NCBI RefSeq assembly: GCF_001942345.1
Contig: NZ_MKKI01000011.1
Coordinates: 62,001 to 126,000 of the forward strand
DNA from: Corynebacterium sp. CNJ-954
Lineage (GTDB): Bacteria > Actinomycetota > Actinomycetes > Mycobacteriales > Mycobacteriaceae
Length of the DNA stretch: 64,000 nucleotides
Reading direction: 5' to 3'
Part shown: positions 8,778 through 16,064 of the stretch, one piece after another
How the letters are laid out: every line of letters begins with the position of its first letter
Position numbering within the stretch: position 1 is the first letter of the stretch
Position numbers and translations under genes: made by a program
The notes under the pieces: generated by a model
Seen by the model: only the letters and a program-made list of their open reading frames with translations
Databases searched by the model: none
Told to the model about the DNA's origin: nothing

Positions 8778-9593
8778 GTGTCCACCGCCGACCATGTCCC
8801 GGAGGGGCGGATACACCGTCCCGAGACAGAAGAAACCGCCGAAGACGACGGCGATGCAGTCACCCGGGCCTTTCACGACGCCTGGCTGGGCAGCGTGTCC
8901 ACGAGCTTCCCCTGCGGCGTGGATCCCGCGACTATGTCGGTGCGCGCAGTCGCCCGGGGGCATGTGCCACCCGGCGTGATCGTGGTGCGGGTTCGCAGCG
9001 GCAACAAGCTCAAGACACCGCGGGCGTGGCCCGTCCCGCCTCCGACAGCGCCGACCCTCAACCGCCGGTTGGGACGGGTCCGTAAGAAATGGTCGTCGCC
9101 GACGTCGCAACTGCTCTGTAATCGAGTTCCCGAACTCGAGCAGCGTCCACGCCTGGTCAACGTGTACACCGATGCCTCCACCGCTCCCGGATCATCCTTC
9201 GCCGCCATCGGACTGGTGTGTCCGGAGCTCTCCATGATCGCCTCCGGGGTGCTGCCACGTGCACGGTCACGACAGAACCTCGATATCTCGGCTGCTGAGC
9301 TCACAGGTGTGGCGGCAGCGGCGCCGCTTTTCGACGGATTCGCGGACACGGTGGTGATCCACAGCGACTCCGTGGCCGCGGTAGCGTGGTGGGCGTAACC
9401 CGCTGCGGATTCCGGGCCGGCAGCTGTGTATCAAGGACAGTGTCGTCGCCGTGCAGCGTGAGGTGGAGCGGAACTCTCGTGGCGCAGTGCGCCCTGGGGC
9501 GAACCCGTGGAAACGCGGTCGGCGAAGTTTGCGGGTCTCGTCGAAGAAGTCACCGCCCGCTACTCCGGTCAGGACGTACGCCTGTCCGCCTGA
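8778..9593 (+). pseudogene. RNase HI-like domain protein, frameshifted
   Basis: The first frame, from GTG 8778, reads about 206 residues with an RNase H-type core: 'RLVNVYTDASTAPGSSFAAI' (first Asp), 'LDISAAELTGVAAA' (Glu) and 'TVVIHSDSVAAVAWW' (second Asp). It stops at 9398. The continuation lies in another frame ('PLRIPGRQLCIKDSVVAVQR') and then in a third ('FAGLVEEVTARYSGQDVRLS'), ending at 9593. At least two frame changes, near 9385 and near 9500-9530, are needed, and the segment around the last one cannot be read cleanly in any frame. The gene is probably dead. The normal substrate would be RNA-DNA hybrids, by analogy only. Confidence 0.6.
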
Positions 9594-9642
9594 ACACGTC
9601 GTCCGGGAAGATCAGCCTGCTCCCCTGGCACGGTGGGAACCA

Positions 9643-10299
9643 CTACACCAGCATGTAGCCCTCGCGGTCCCGACCATAGCGGCCGCTGCTGGTGAGGATC
9701 ATGATGAACTCCACCATCGTCCAGATCCAGAGAGCTCCCATCATCAGGTAGCCCAGGATCGCGAGAAGCCCGCCGCCGATGATCATGTCCGCGTCCTCGT
9801 CAACGTAGTAGGTATCCCCGGAGTATGTCCTGACCATTTCGGTACCGGTACCCGCGATGGCGAGCGAATAACCCACGATCACGATCACCCAGGTGACGAT
9901 GAGGAAGATCAACTGGGCGATCGCGCAGCCCTTGTTGCCGATGTAGAAGTTGTGGGCGCCGGTGCCGCCCAGGAAGAACGCCAGCAGCGCCGCCACGACC
10001 TTCTTCTTGGTGGACGGTGGCGGCGCGGGGTATCCCGGGTACATGGCGGCGCCCACGTAGGGGCCGGGCTGGGCAGGGTTGCCGTACTGGCCCGGGTACC
10101 CGGGCAGGCCGTTCCCGGGCCCATGAGGAGCGCCGTACGCCTGGGTCTGGTCTCCCGTGGCGGGGCTAGCGGGGCTACCGTAAGGACTGTCCTGCATAGG
10201 CTCCCCGGACCACCGTCCCACGGCACCATCTGCACTACGTTCATTGTCGGAGCCTTGAGAGCTCAGGAATCCCGGGCCAGTCACAGTGTGTTCTCCCAC
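9643..10299 (-). CDS. TM2 domain membrane protein
   Basis: A protein of up to 218 residues. The first ~110 are Gly/Pro/Tyr/Gln-rich and disordered. They are followed by the TM2 signature 'KKKVVAALLAFFLGGTGAHN' with 'FYIGNKGCAIAQLIFLIVTW' (first helix pair, residues ~113-160) and two further hydrophobic segments near residues 175-210. TM2 proteins are small membrane proteins of mostly unknown function. The start is uncertain: GTG 10299 gives the longest form, while ATG 10197 ('MQDSPYGSP') is preceded by GGGGAG. It stands alone between a broken gene and a divergent-looking spacer. Confidence 0.75.
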   Translation of the reverse strand: MGEHTVTGPGFLSSQGSDNERSADGAVGRWSGEPMQDSPYGSPASPATGDQTQAYGAPHGPGNGLPGYPGQYGNPAQPGPYVGAAMYPGYPAPPPSTKKKVVAALLAFFLGGTGAHNFYIGNKGCAIAQLIFLIVTWVIVIVGYSLAIAGTGTEMVRTYSGDTYYVDEDADMIIGGGLLAILGYLMMGALWIWTMVEFIMILTSSGRYGRDREGYMLV

Positions 10300-10348
10300 C
10301 TAGTATCGGAAATATAAGAGTGCGCACAGCCTATCGCGACAGCAGGAT

Positions 10349-10873
10349 CTACCGGGCACCGGCCTCCAGGATCCCTGTGACCAGGCGGTAGCTGGCTGCG
10401 TACGCTCCTGCCCACTCGCTGGCGCGCGGTCCCGCGACATTCACCACGAGTCCGCTCCCCTGTTGTCGCAGCCACTCTGACACGTCGTGTACAACTACGG
10501 TCATATTGCTCCGGTCCCATGCTGAGGCATCGAGAACCAGGTGGGGACGCTGCCAATGGCGTGCGAATCCCACCGTCAGGTCGGTACCCGGCGACGTCCC
10601 GCCCGGAGCGGTCAGTATGAGCGAGATGTCACTGTCACGGACGTTCCACCCGGTGCGTTGCCTCGTCCCTGACGACGGAGTCTCCGTCAACTCCGGGTAC
10701 TCCGCGAGGAGCCCCGGAGGTGCCGGGTGATCCTCCGCCCACCCGCCTGCAGGACACCAGCCCGCGACGGGAATATCAGCAGCTCGGGCAGCATCGAGCG
10801 CTCCCCTGTCGACACCTGACTGACCGCCGGAGCGGATGGTGGCGATCATCTGCGCTACTTTCCTCGGGTACAC
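10349..10873 (-). CDS. putative molybdenum carrier / SLOG-like (cpYpsA) protein
   Basis: A 174-residue soluble protein with the signature of the 'putative molybdenum carrier' Pfam family, now placed in the SLOG nucleotide-binding Rossmann superfamily: 'IRSGGQSGVDRGALDAARAA' at the N-terminus, 'VAGWCPAGGWAED', 'ELTETPSSGTRQRTGWNVRD' and 'SLILTAPGGTSPGTDLTVGF'. SLOG proteins bind nucleotide-derived ligands and are often found near defence genes; the molybdenum role is weakly supported. ATG 10849 ('MIATIRSGG') is an alternative start closer to the conserved region. Its position beside hipBA and helicase genes suits an accessory role. Confidence 0.75.
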   Translation of the reverse strand: MYPRKVAQMIATIRSGGQSGVDRGALDAARAADIPVAGWCPAGGWAEDHPAPPGLLAEYPELTETPSSGTRQRTGWNVRDSDISLILTAPGGTSPGTDLTVGFARHWQRPHLVLDASAWDRSNMTVVVHDVSEWLRQQGSGLVVNVAGPRASEWAGAYAASYRLVTGILEAGAR

Positions 10874-11258
10874 ACGGAACTGGCATTCACAACAGATACA
10901 CTAAGGGAAATCTGACCTTCAGGGTGGCCACCATCGCACACCTGCACCACATGGCCCTCCCCTCATTGAGTCGGCACTCAATCTAGCAGAGCCCGTCCCG
11001 CACCAGAATGCCGCCGATTCACTGAAGTTCCAAGACATTCATCCTGTTGCCCACGCTGGCAGCCGCGACGCTCACGCGGTTGTTGACTGGATCCGGCACG
11101 ACAGACTACCGGCAATCCGTTCCACAAGTGAATGACTCCAATGAACCGTGTCGTCGAGCGGCGACACATCCCAGGATTGTCAGTGAGCGACACTGACCAT
11201 CATGAGCTTGAGAGACGGCATCACCGTAGGCGTGCCCTCACACTTGCAACCAGTAGTC
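10874..11258. other. 385-bp region without a supported gene
   Basis: A plus-strand frame from about 10905 to 11130 has protein-like composition ('HAGSRDAHAVVDWIRHDRLP') but no usable start codon, so it may be a gene remnant. GATACACT at 10895-10902 resembles a plus-strand -10 box with no gene behind it. I saw no RNA gene or repeat. Confidence 0.35.
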
Positions 11259-12477
11259 TCATTCCAGCCGGCCGACCCACCGCTCAGTCGTCTCCAGCAG
11301 CCGCGTCACCACGGAACTCCCGTACCTGCTGACGCTGTCCACGTCTGCCGCCGCATGCATACTATCGATGAGACGCGCCATCTGCCGATCAATCTCCGTG
11401 ACCATCCAGTCAGGATCCACATGGAGGTGCATCGCCTCGTCAACCCACCGTCGGCGGGTCAGTAGGGACACCCGGAAGATGCCGTCGATCCCCATCGACA
11501 GATCGCCGGAACCCCCGTCGGTGTAAGCAAGATGGGAGTTGACGTCGTACAGCGGGGCAAGCCGCACGTTCCCACCACGCAGAACAACTGAGTAATTCCG
11601 CGCATGGGCGTCTGTTCCGCAGATCAACCAGTTGAAGGTCAACGCCTGGACAAGGCGCCGAGTGTCTTCATCGGCGTTACTGCTGAGATTCGCGATGAGT
11701 TCCGCCACCTCGCGTGCTCCCGCGCCCCACTGTGACTCATACTTTCTGAATGGCGGTGTCCCTGTTGCCTGGCACATATCCTCCTGGTGCACGCGGACCC
11801 ACCGGCCGTCAGGAAGACGAGCGCGGTCGTAGCGTTCGACGACGAGACAGCGGAGACCGTCAAATTCACTGACGTCGACATGCGCTGCGCTCAACCCCAG
11901 TCGGCGAGCGGTGCCCATCGTAACGGCCTCGACAAGATCCTGGTCCTCCATACCGGGGTTTGCCGGCTTAAGGATGTGCGTCGACGGTGACGCACCGTGG
12001 GGGCTTGACCACACACTCCCGTCCTTCCGGAGGGCGATCTTCGCCTGCACACCGGCGAGTGAGAATTTTCCGTCCGGCACGGCTTCCGACGAGACCGGAA
12101 GATCCGCCATCGCTCTACGCAACATGTCGCCGATCTCGGAGTTGTCCACGGGTCGCAGGTCGCCACTGCGTGACAACGCTGCCTCCAGTCGCTCGGGACG
12201 GACAAACTGTGCCGCACCGGCAACATCCTCTCCGACAAAGCGCAGAAGTGCAAAGGTGCTTGAGTCCTTAGCTATGGAGAATCGTCGGCGCCATTGACGG
12301 AGAGCCTCGGGACGGTCCGGGCATAGTGACCGAGAGCGGAGTGAACGTCCCGACACCGGAATCCGAGTATCGCAGCCTCATCTTCTTCGGCCCGTTCCGC
12401 TGGATGTCGCCGACGACCCTGCCGTTCATTACGACGGCCAGGGTTTCTTCGGGGCGAGGGCCGAGCCGCGCGCTCAA
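11259..12477 (-). pseudogene. hipA: HipA-type Ser/Thr kinase toxin, disrupted near the N-terminus
   Basis: HipA kinases phosphorylate GltX or related targets and cause dormancy; HipB neutralises them. The gene begins at TTG 12477, overlapping the hipB stop. The first frame gives the HipA N1 domain ('LAVVMNGRVVGDIQRNG', 'GTFTPLSVTMPG') and then runs off. The second frame resumes with 'PEALRQWRRRF', 'GEDVAGAAQFV', 'SLAGVQAKIAL' (Gly-rich loop), 'LVVERYDR', 'FNWLICGTDAHARNYSVVLR' (catalytic Asp/Asn) and 'LAPLYDVNSHLAY' (DFG-like Asp). At the junction (about 12325-12345) the frame changes, and roughly 15-20 residues usual in this family appear to be missing, so this is a deletion rather than a single-base error. 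Confidence 0.75.
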
Positions 12478-12767
12478 TGCTCCAGCGTCCTGTCAAGCAA
12501 CTCATTCAGGTCAATGAGGTCGTCATCGGGGTCTGGGTGTGGCGCAGGCTCCGGCGACATCTCCACGGTAACCTCCAGGGCGCTCAACACCCGATAGACC
12601 ATGTCCAACGGCGCAGTCCACTTGTCTCCCAACTCAAACGCATTGAGCCACTGGCGTCCAACCTTCGCCTTCGCCGCCAACGCTGACTGCGTGACCCCCA
12701 GCTCCAGACGGACATCCCTGAGCAGAGGCCCGAGATCGTCGGGGCGATGGACACTTATTGTCGTCAT
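12474..12767 (-). CDS. hipB: HipB-like XRE-family antitoxin/repressor
   Basis: A 97-residue DNA-binding antitoxin. The helix-turn-helix lies at about residues 12-66 ('LGPLLRDVRLELGVTQSALA', 'AKVGRQWLNAFELG'). It is followed by an acidic tail ending 'LIDLNELLDRTLEH'. The ATG at 12767 was chosen because the longer frame reads through Arg/Cys-rich sequence with no similarity and because the start lies inside a perfect palindrome, as expected for autoregulation. The stop overlaps the TTG of hipA by 4 nt. Since hipA is broken, hipB may persist only as a repressor. Confidence 0.8.
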   Translation of the reverse strand: MTTISVHRPDDLGPLLRDVRLELGVTQSALAAKAKVGRQWLNAFELGDKWTAPLDMVYRVLSALEVTVEMSPEPAPHPDPDDDLIDLNELLDRTLEH

Positions 12768-12801
12768 GCAGCGACAATACGATATGTCGCCGTATGGCGA
12801 C
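12757..12801. promoter_or_regulatory. HipB operator array (overlapping palindromes)
   Basis: Two perfect palindromes share the motif TGTCGC/GCGACA. ATTGTCG-8 nt-CGACAAT spans 12757-12778 and covers the hipB start codon; GTCGCC-GTAT-GGCGAC spans 12786-12801. The inner half-sites GCGACA (12771-12776) and TGTCGC (12785-12790) form a third inverted pair. The array lies between hipB and the divergent mksF/jetA remnant that starts at 12863, so it could once have governed both. Confidence 0.6.
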
Positions 12802-12862
12802 TTGCACTCACGAGACGCCTGTCCTCCTCCCCGTGATGAGACCACATGGAACAATGGCGCCC

Positions 12863-14178
12863 ATGAGCATCGAAGCCCGGGCACTGTCAGTGGCCCGCCT
12901 GCAGTAGGCGTCTCCCGCTGTCACGCTTCTGCGCAGTTCCATGGCCCCGGCGCTGCTGGCGATGGTCGACGAGCACTTCCTCCCAGGGCACCCGCCAACG
13001 CCCGGCGACCGAAGTATACGAACTTCTCAATGCAGACCTCCGCGCACTCACCGGTCACCACCCCGGCATCTTCGATCTGCCCCGCTCGGCAGCGACCGCC
13101 ACCCGGGTGGAATCCTTGACCGACTCCCTGCGCAACCTGGCCCGTGACATCGACCCCGATATCGCTACGCGCCTGCAAACCCTGCAGGATCAACGCGATT
13201 GATCTCGACCGGCAGATCGAACGTGTCGAATACCGCGGCTACGAGGTCCTCGGTCCGTCCCAGGTCGCCGAGCGCGTCGCCGACATCCTCGACCAAGCGT
13301 CGGCGATCCCCGGTGACTTCGCCCGGGCGTCACGCGACCTGGAGGACCTGAACCGTTCACTGCGCCGGCAACTCCTCGACTCCGACTACTCACGCGGCGA
13401 TGTCCTGGACGAGATCTTCGACGGAGTGGACCTCATCGGAGAGTCCGACGCCGAACGCAGTTTCAACGGTTTCTACCGTGTCCTGCTCGACAAGGAGCGA
13501 GCCGCGTGGATCCGACCGGCGGATCGACAACGTCCTCACCTCTCCGCAGGGCGCGGACCTCCCGACACTCGCAACTACGTGACCTCCGAAGAGTTCGCCG
13601 AGGACCGGCGCATGGTGGAACTCCTGCGGTCCGCCCGTACCGCCGCGGCAGACGCTGTCTCCGGCGGCGGGCAGGACGTCCGCACCTACCGGAAGATGGA
13701 GGCACCCCTGGTACGGATCGGTATGCCGGGGACGTCGGTGAGCACGCTGTCGCTGCGCAACCCCGGGGACGAGACGGTGGAAAACGCCCCCGGCACCGTC
13801 ACCGAGGCGACCGTAGGCACCGCCGAACTGCTCGCCGCCGTCCGTGTCAGCGAGATCGATGTGGCGGAGCTGCACGACAACATCGATGCCACGCTGTCCG
13901 CGGACACAGGCCGGACCACTGCATCCGTCGTCACCGTCCTTCATCATCACCCCGCCAGCCAGGGCCTGGCATCCGTGGTCGGACCGCTGCACCTGGCGAT
14001 CCGCCATGGCACACCCGCCGACGGAGTGGAGCGGGTCACCTGGGACGATGCCGACGGTCAGCGACGCACCGCCACCATCTCCCGCTGGATCTTCGCCGCA
14101 GACTCCCCAGGCACCCGAGACACCTCCAGAAACCGAGAGTCACGCATGACTATGCGTCGGAGAACGGTGAGCCTGTGA
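12863..14178 (+). pseudogene. DUF3375 protein (MksF/JetA of Wadjet-type systems), multiply disrupted
   Basis: JetA/MksF is the kleisin-like subunit of the SMC-like MksBEFG (Wadjet) complex that excludes plasmids. The start 'MSIEARALSVARLQ' is intact, but TAG follows at 12905. The frame continues as 'PAVTLLRSSMAPALLAMVDE', shifts near 13008 to 'EVYELLNADLRALTGHHPG', and a middle block is missing before 'VESLTDSLRNLARDID'. A stop lies at 13198. The third frame then gives 'EVLGPSQVAERVADILDQAS', 'LRRQLLDSDYSRGDVLDEIF' and 'SFNGFYRVLLDKERAAWI'. Another deletion follows before 'YVTSEEFAEDRRMVELLRSA', and the conserved end includes 'PASQGLASVVGPLHLAIR'. No mksE, mksB or mksG sequence follows. With a stop, at least two frame changes and two internal losses, the gene is certainly non-functional. 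Confidence 0.8.
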
Positions 14179-14506
14179 GACCGAGCCGGGAGAACTCGGC
14201 GCCGAGGAGCCGGGTGTCGAACGGCGCGTTGTGGGCGACGAAGACGCGACCGCTGAGTTGCTCGGCGAGTTCACCGGCAATGTCGCCGAAGGTCGGGGCA
14301 TGCACCAGGACGCTGCCGCTGATGCCGTGGATCCGGGTCTTCCGAATGTCACGCTGACGGTTGACCAGCGTGGTCCAGCGGTCGGTGACAGTGCCGTCGG
14401 GGGCTGCATGGACGACGGCTACCTCAAGAATGCGTTCCCGGTTGCTGAATCCGGTGGTCTCCACGTCAACGACGGCGAAGGGGCTGCGATGAGTCTGAGT
14501 GGTCAC
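14150..14506 (-). pseudogene. DnaQ-like 3'-5' exonuclease, C-terminally truncated
   Basis: A 118-residue fragment of a DEDD exonuclease. Exo I is 'FAVVDVETTGFSNRERILEV' with the DxE pair, and Exo II is 'RVFVAHNAPFDTRLLGAEFS' with the Asp. The Exo III motif (H/Y-x4-D), which supplies the last metal-binding Asp, is absent because the frame ends just after 'LGLTGSPFSDA'. Family members are usually 180 residues or more. The truncation point coincides with the end of the DUF3375 remnant, so one deletion or rearrangement probably joined the two genes. As it stands the product should lack nuclease activity. Confidence 0.65.
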
Positions 14507-14592
14507 CGAGAGGAAACTATATCGTGCAGGACGGACATGGAAGGCTGGTAGACCGTGGGTCTGCCCACCGTGAGCGGCCAGTTCCTACCTGC

Positions 14593-15288
14593 TCACTCAC
14601 CGATCAGTGACGTGTCGTTCACCCTTTCGACAGACCACTCCCCGGCTGCGTAGACGAGCGTGGATACCGAAGCGTTCTTGATCGCTTCGTTGAACGGATG
14701 TCCCAGAGCATGCAGCACAACCAGGATGGTGACCCCGCTGGAGACAACGAGCACATTCTCATGCCCCCTGGTCCCTGCCTCAGCGACAATGTCCTCGAAC
14801 TCCTGAAGCACACGGGCTGCCACCTCCCGTGCTGTCTCCGTCGGCATCGTCGGAACGGGATTCGCCTCCTCCAGAGACTCGAATAGTTTGAGGAGCACGG
14901 ATTCTCCGTCAACCCTCTCCTCCAACCCCGCGAGCGAGTCGACGTTCGCCTGTGCGAGCACGGCGTCGTACATCACCCGGTTGGGGCCTCCCTCGAATCC
15001 TCCGAAAGACATCTCACGCAGGTTCGGCGTCACCGTCACCGGGATATCCACGCCCATAACGGCGAGAACCGTTTCCGCAGTTTCTCGGTGGCGAACCATG
15101 TCCGCGGAGTAGGCGGCGTCGATCGTCATGTCGGCATCGCTGAGTGCTGCACCCAGTCGGACCGCGTCCTCCTTACCCGCTGTTGTCAGCGGCGAGTCCG
15201 ACCAACCCTGCACACGGTCCAACTCGTTCAGCCAGGTCCGTCCGTGCCGGGTCAGGTAGATCGTCACAGTCTGCGGCGCGTGCGTCAT
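14593..15288 (-). CDS. histidine phosphatase family protein
   Basis: A 231-residue protein of the phosphoglycerate mutase-like branch. 'TIYLTRHGRTWLNELDRVQG' at residues 9-28 carries the catalytic RHG; 'DSPLTTAGKEDAVRLGAAL', 'AYSADMVRHRETAETVLAV' (conserved Arg) and 'LREMSFGGFEGG' follow, and 'NVLVVSSGVTILVVLHALG' holds the C-terminal conserved region. In that last motif the usual His of 'SHG' is replaced by Ser (SSG), which is odd for an active phosphatase. The ATG at 15288 has GAGAGAAG just upstream; the longer frame from 15534 adds 82 residues without similarity. Substrate unknown. Confidence 0.75.
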   Translation of the reverse strand: MTHAPQTVTIYLTRHGRTWLNELDRVQGWSDSPLTTAGKEDAVRLGAALSDADMTIDAAYSADMVRHRETAETVLAVMGVDIPVTVTPNLREMSFGGFEGGPNRVMYDAVLAQANVDSLAGLEERVDGESVLLKLFESLEEANPVPTMPTETAREVAARVLQEFEDIVAEAGTRGHENVLVVSSGVTILVVLHALGHPFNEAIKNASVSTLVYAAGEWSVERVNDTSLIGE

Positions 15289-15537
15289 CGAGCTTCTCTC
15301 ATTCAGTCGGTCTCCTCTTTCCGGTACCGGCTGCGCCGGTGTTGTCCGCAACCACACTGTAGATCTCCTGCCCCTCACCTGCTGAGGCAGCCCACCATGG
15401 TCGACACACCACGCCGGTGCGGACAACTGGCACGGGCTGGTCGATGTCCGTAACGGACCATCCTTCGACTTTGTCGACACAGTTTCGGTCGTAAGGTCTA
15501 CGCCCAAGGTGGAAAAGAGCCCGGGCGCCGGCACGAC

Positions 15538-15945
15538 TCAAAGAAGAGCAAGGCAGTCGAGCTTCACGCGGAGGTCCTCGCGGTCACTCGCTACGAGTCC
15601 TTGAGGTGAACCGTCGATACCAATGGTGCTCCGTTCGGCCTTGCCTGCAACCGTGGCCACGAGTATCTCCGCGTCGAGGTGAAAGGGAACAACTGGCGGT
15701 GCCGGCGAAGTCGAACTCACAGTTAATGAGGTCTCCAGTGCGCGGGAACACCCATCGGAACTCTTCGTGGTATCCAACATCCATGCGGCGAAGAAAACCG
15801 GCGTCGACGGAGGGACCTTTTTTACCCCACCGGTGGTGGCGAGGCGCGGATCCTCCGGAACTGGCAGCCCGACGATGCAGACCTGGTCGCCAGCAAATAC
15901 CGTTACCGAATCCCTGATGACCAGGCTGAGTCCCTTTCAACCACG
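15538..15945 (-). pseudogene. degraded unknown ORF
   Basis: No intact start exists, but protein-like sequence runs through two frames on the minus strand: 'VTVFAGDQVCIVGLPVPEDP' and 'PPSTPVFFAAW' in one, 'MDVGYHEEFRWVFPRTGDLI' in the next, and 'PFHLDAEILVATVAGKAERS' back in the first, ending at a stop at 15538. The amino-acid composition is more natural than in the overlapping antisense frames. I do not recognise the family. Together with its neighbours it suggests a decayed accessory gene; the rest of the spacer up to 16064 shows nothing else. Confidence 0.3.
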
Positions 15946-16064
15946 GACTCTGACGCATAGGGGCAGACCGGCAGGTAGTGTGAATCGGGTAAGAGCGACC
16001 CGACAGGCTTCCGCTGGGACATGCCTCCACGTCGCACGAGATTTCGTGCTGCCTGGAGAAAGAC

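Noticed and set aside
9451-10317. Plus-strand open frame of 288 codons
   Set aside because: Mostly antisense to the TM2-domain gene; its first part is one of the frames of the broken RNase H-like gene.
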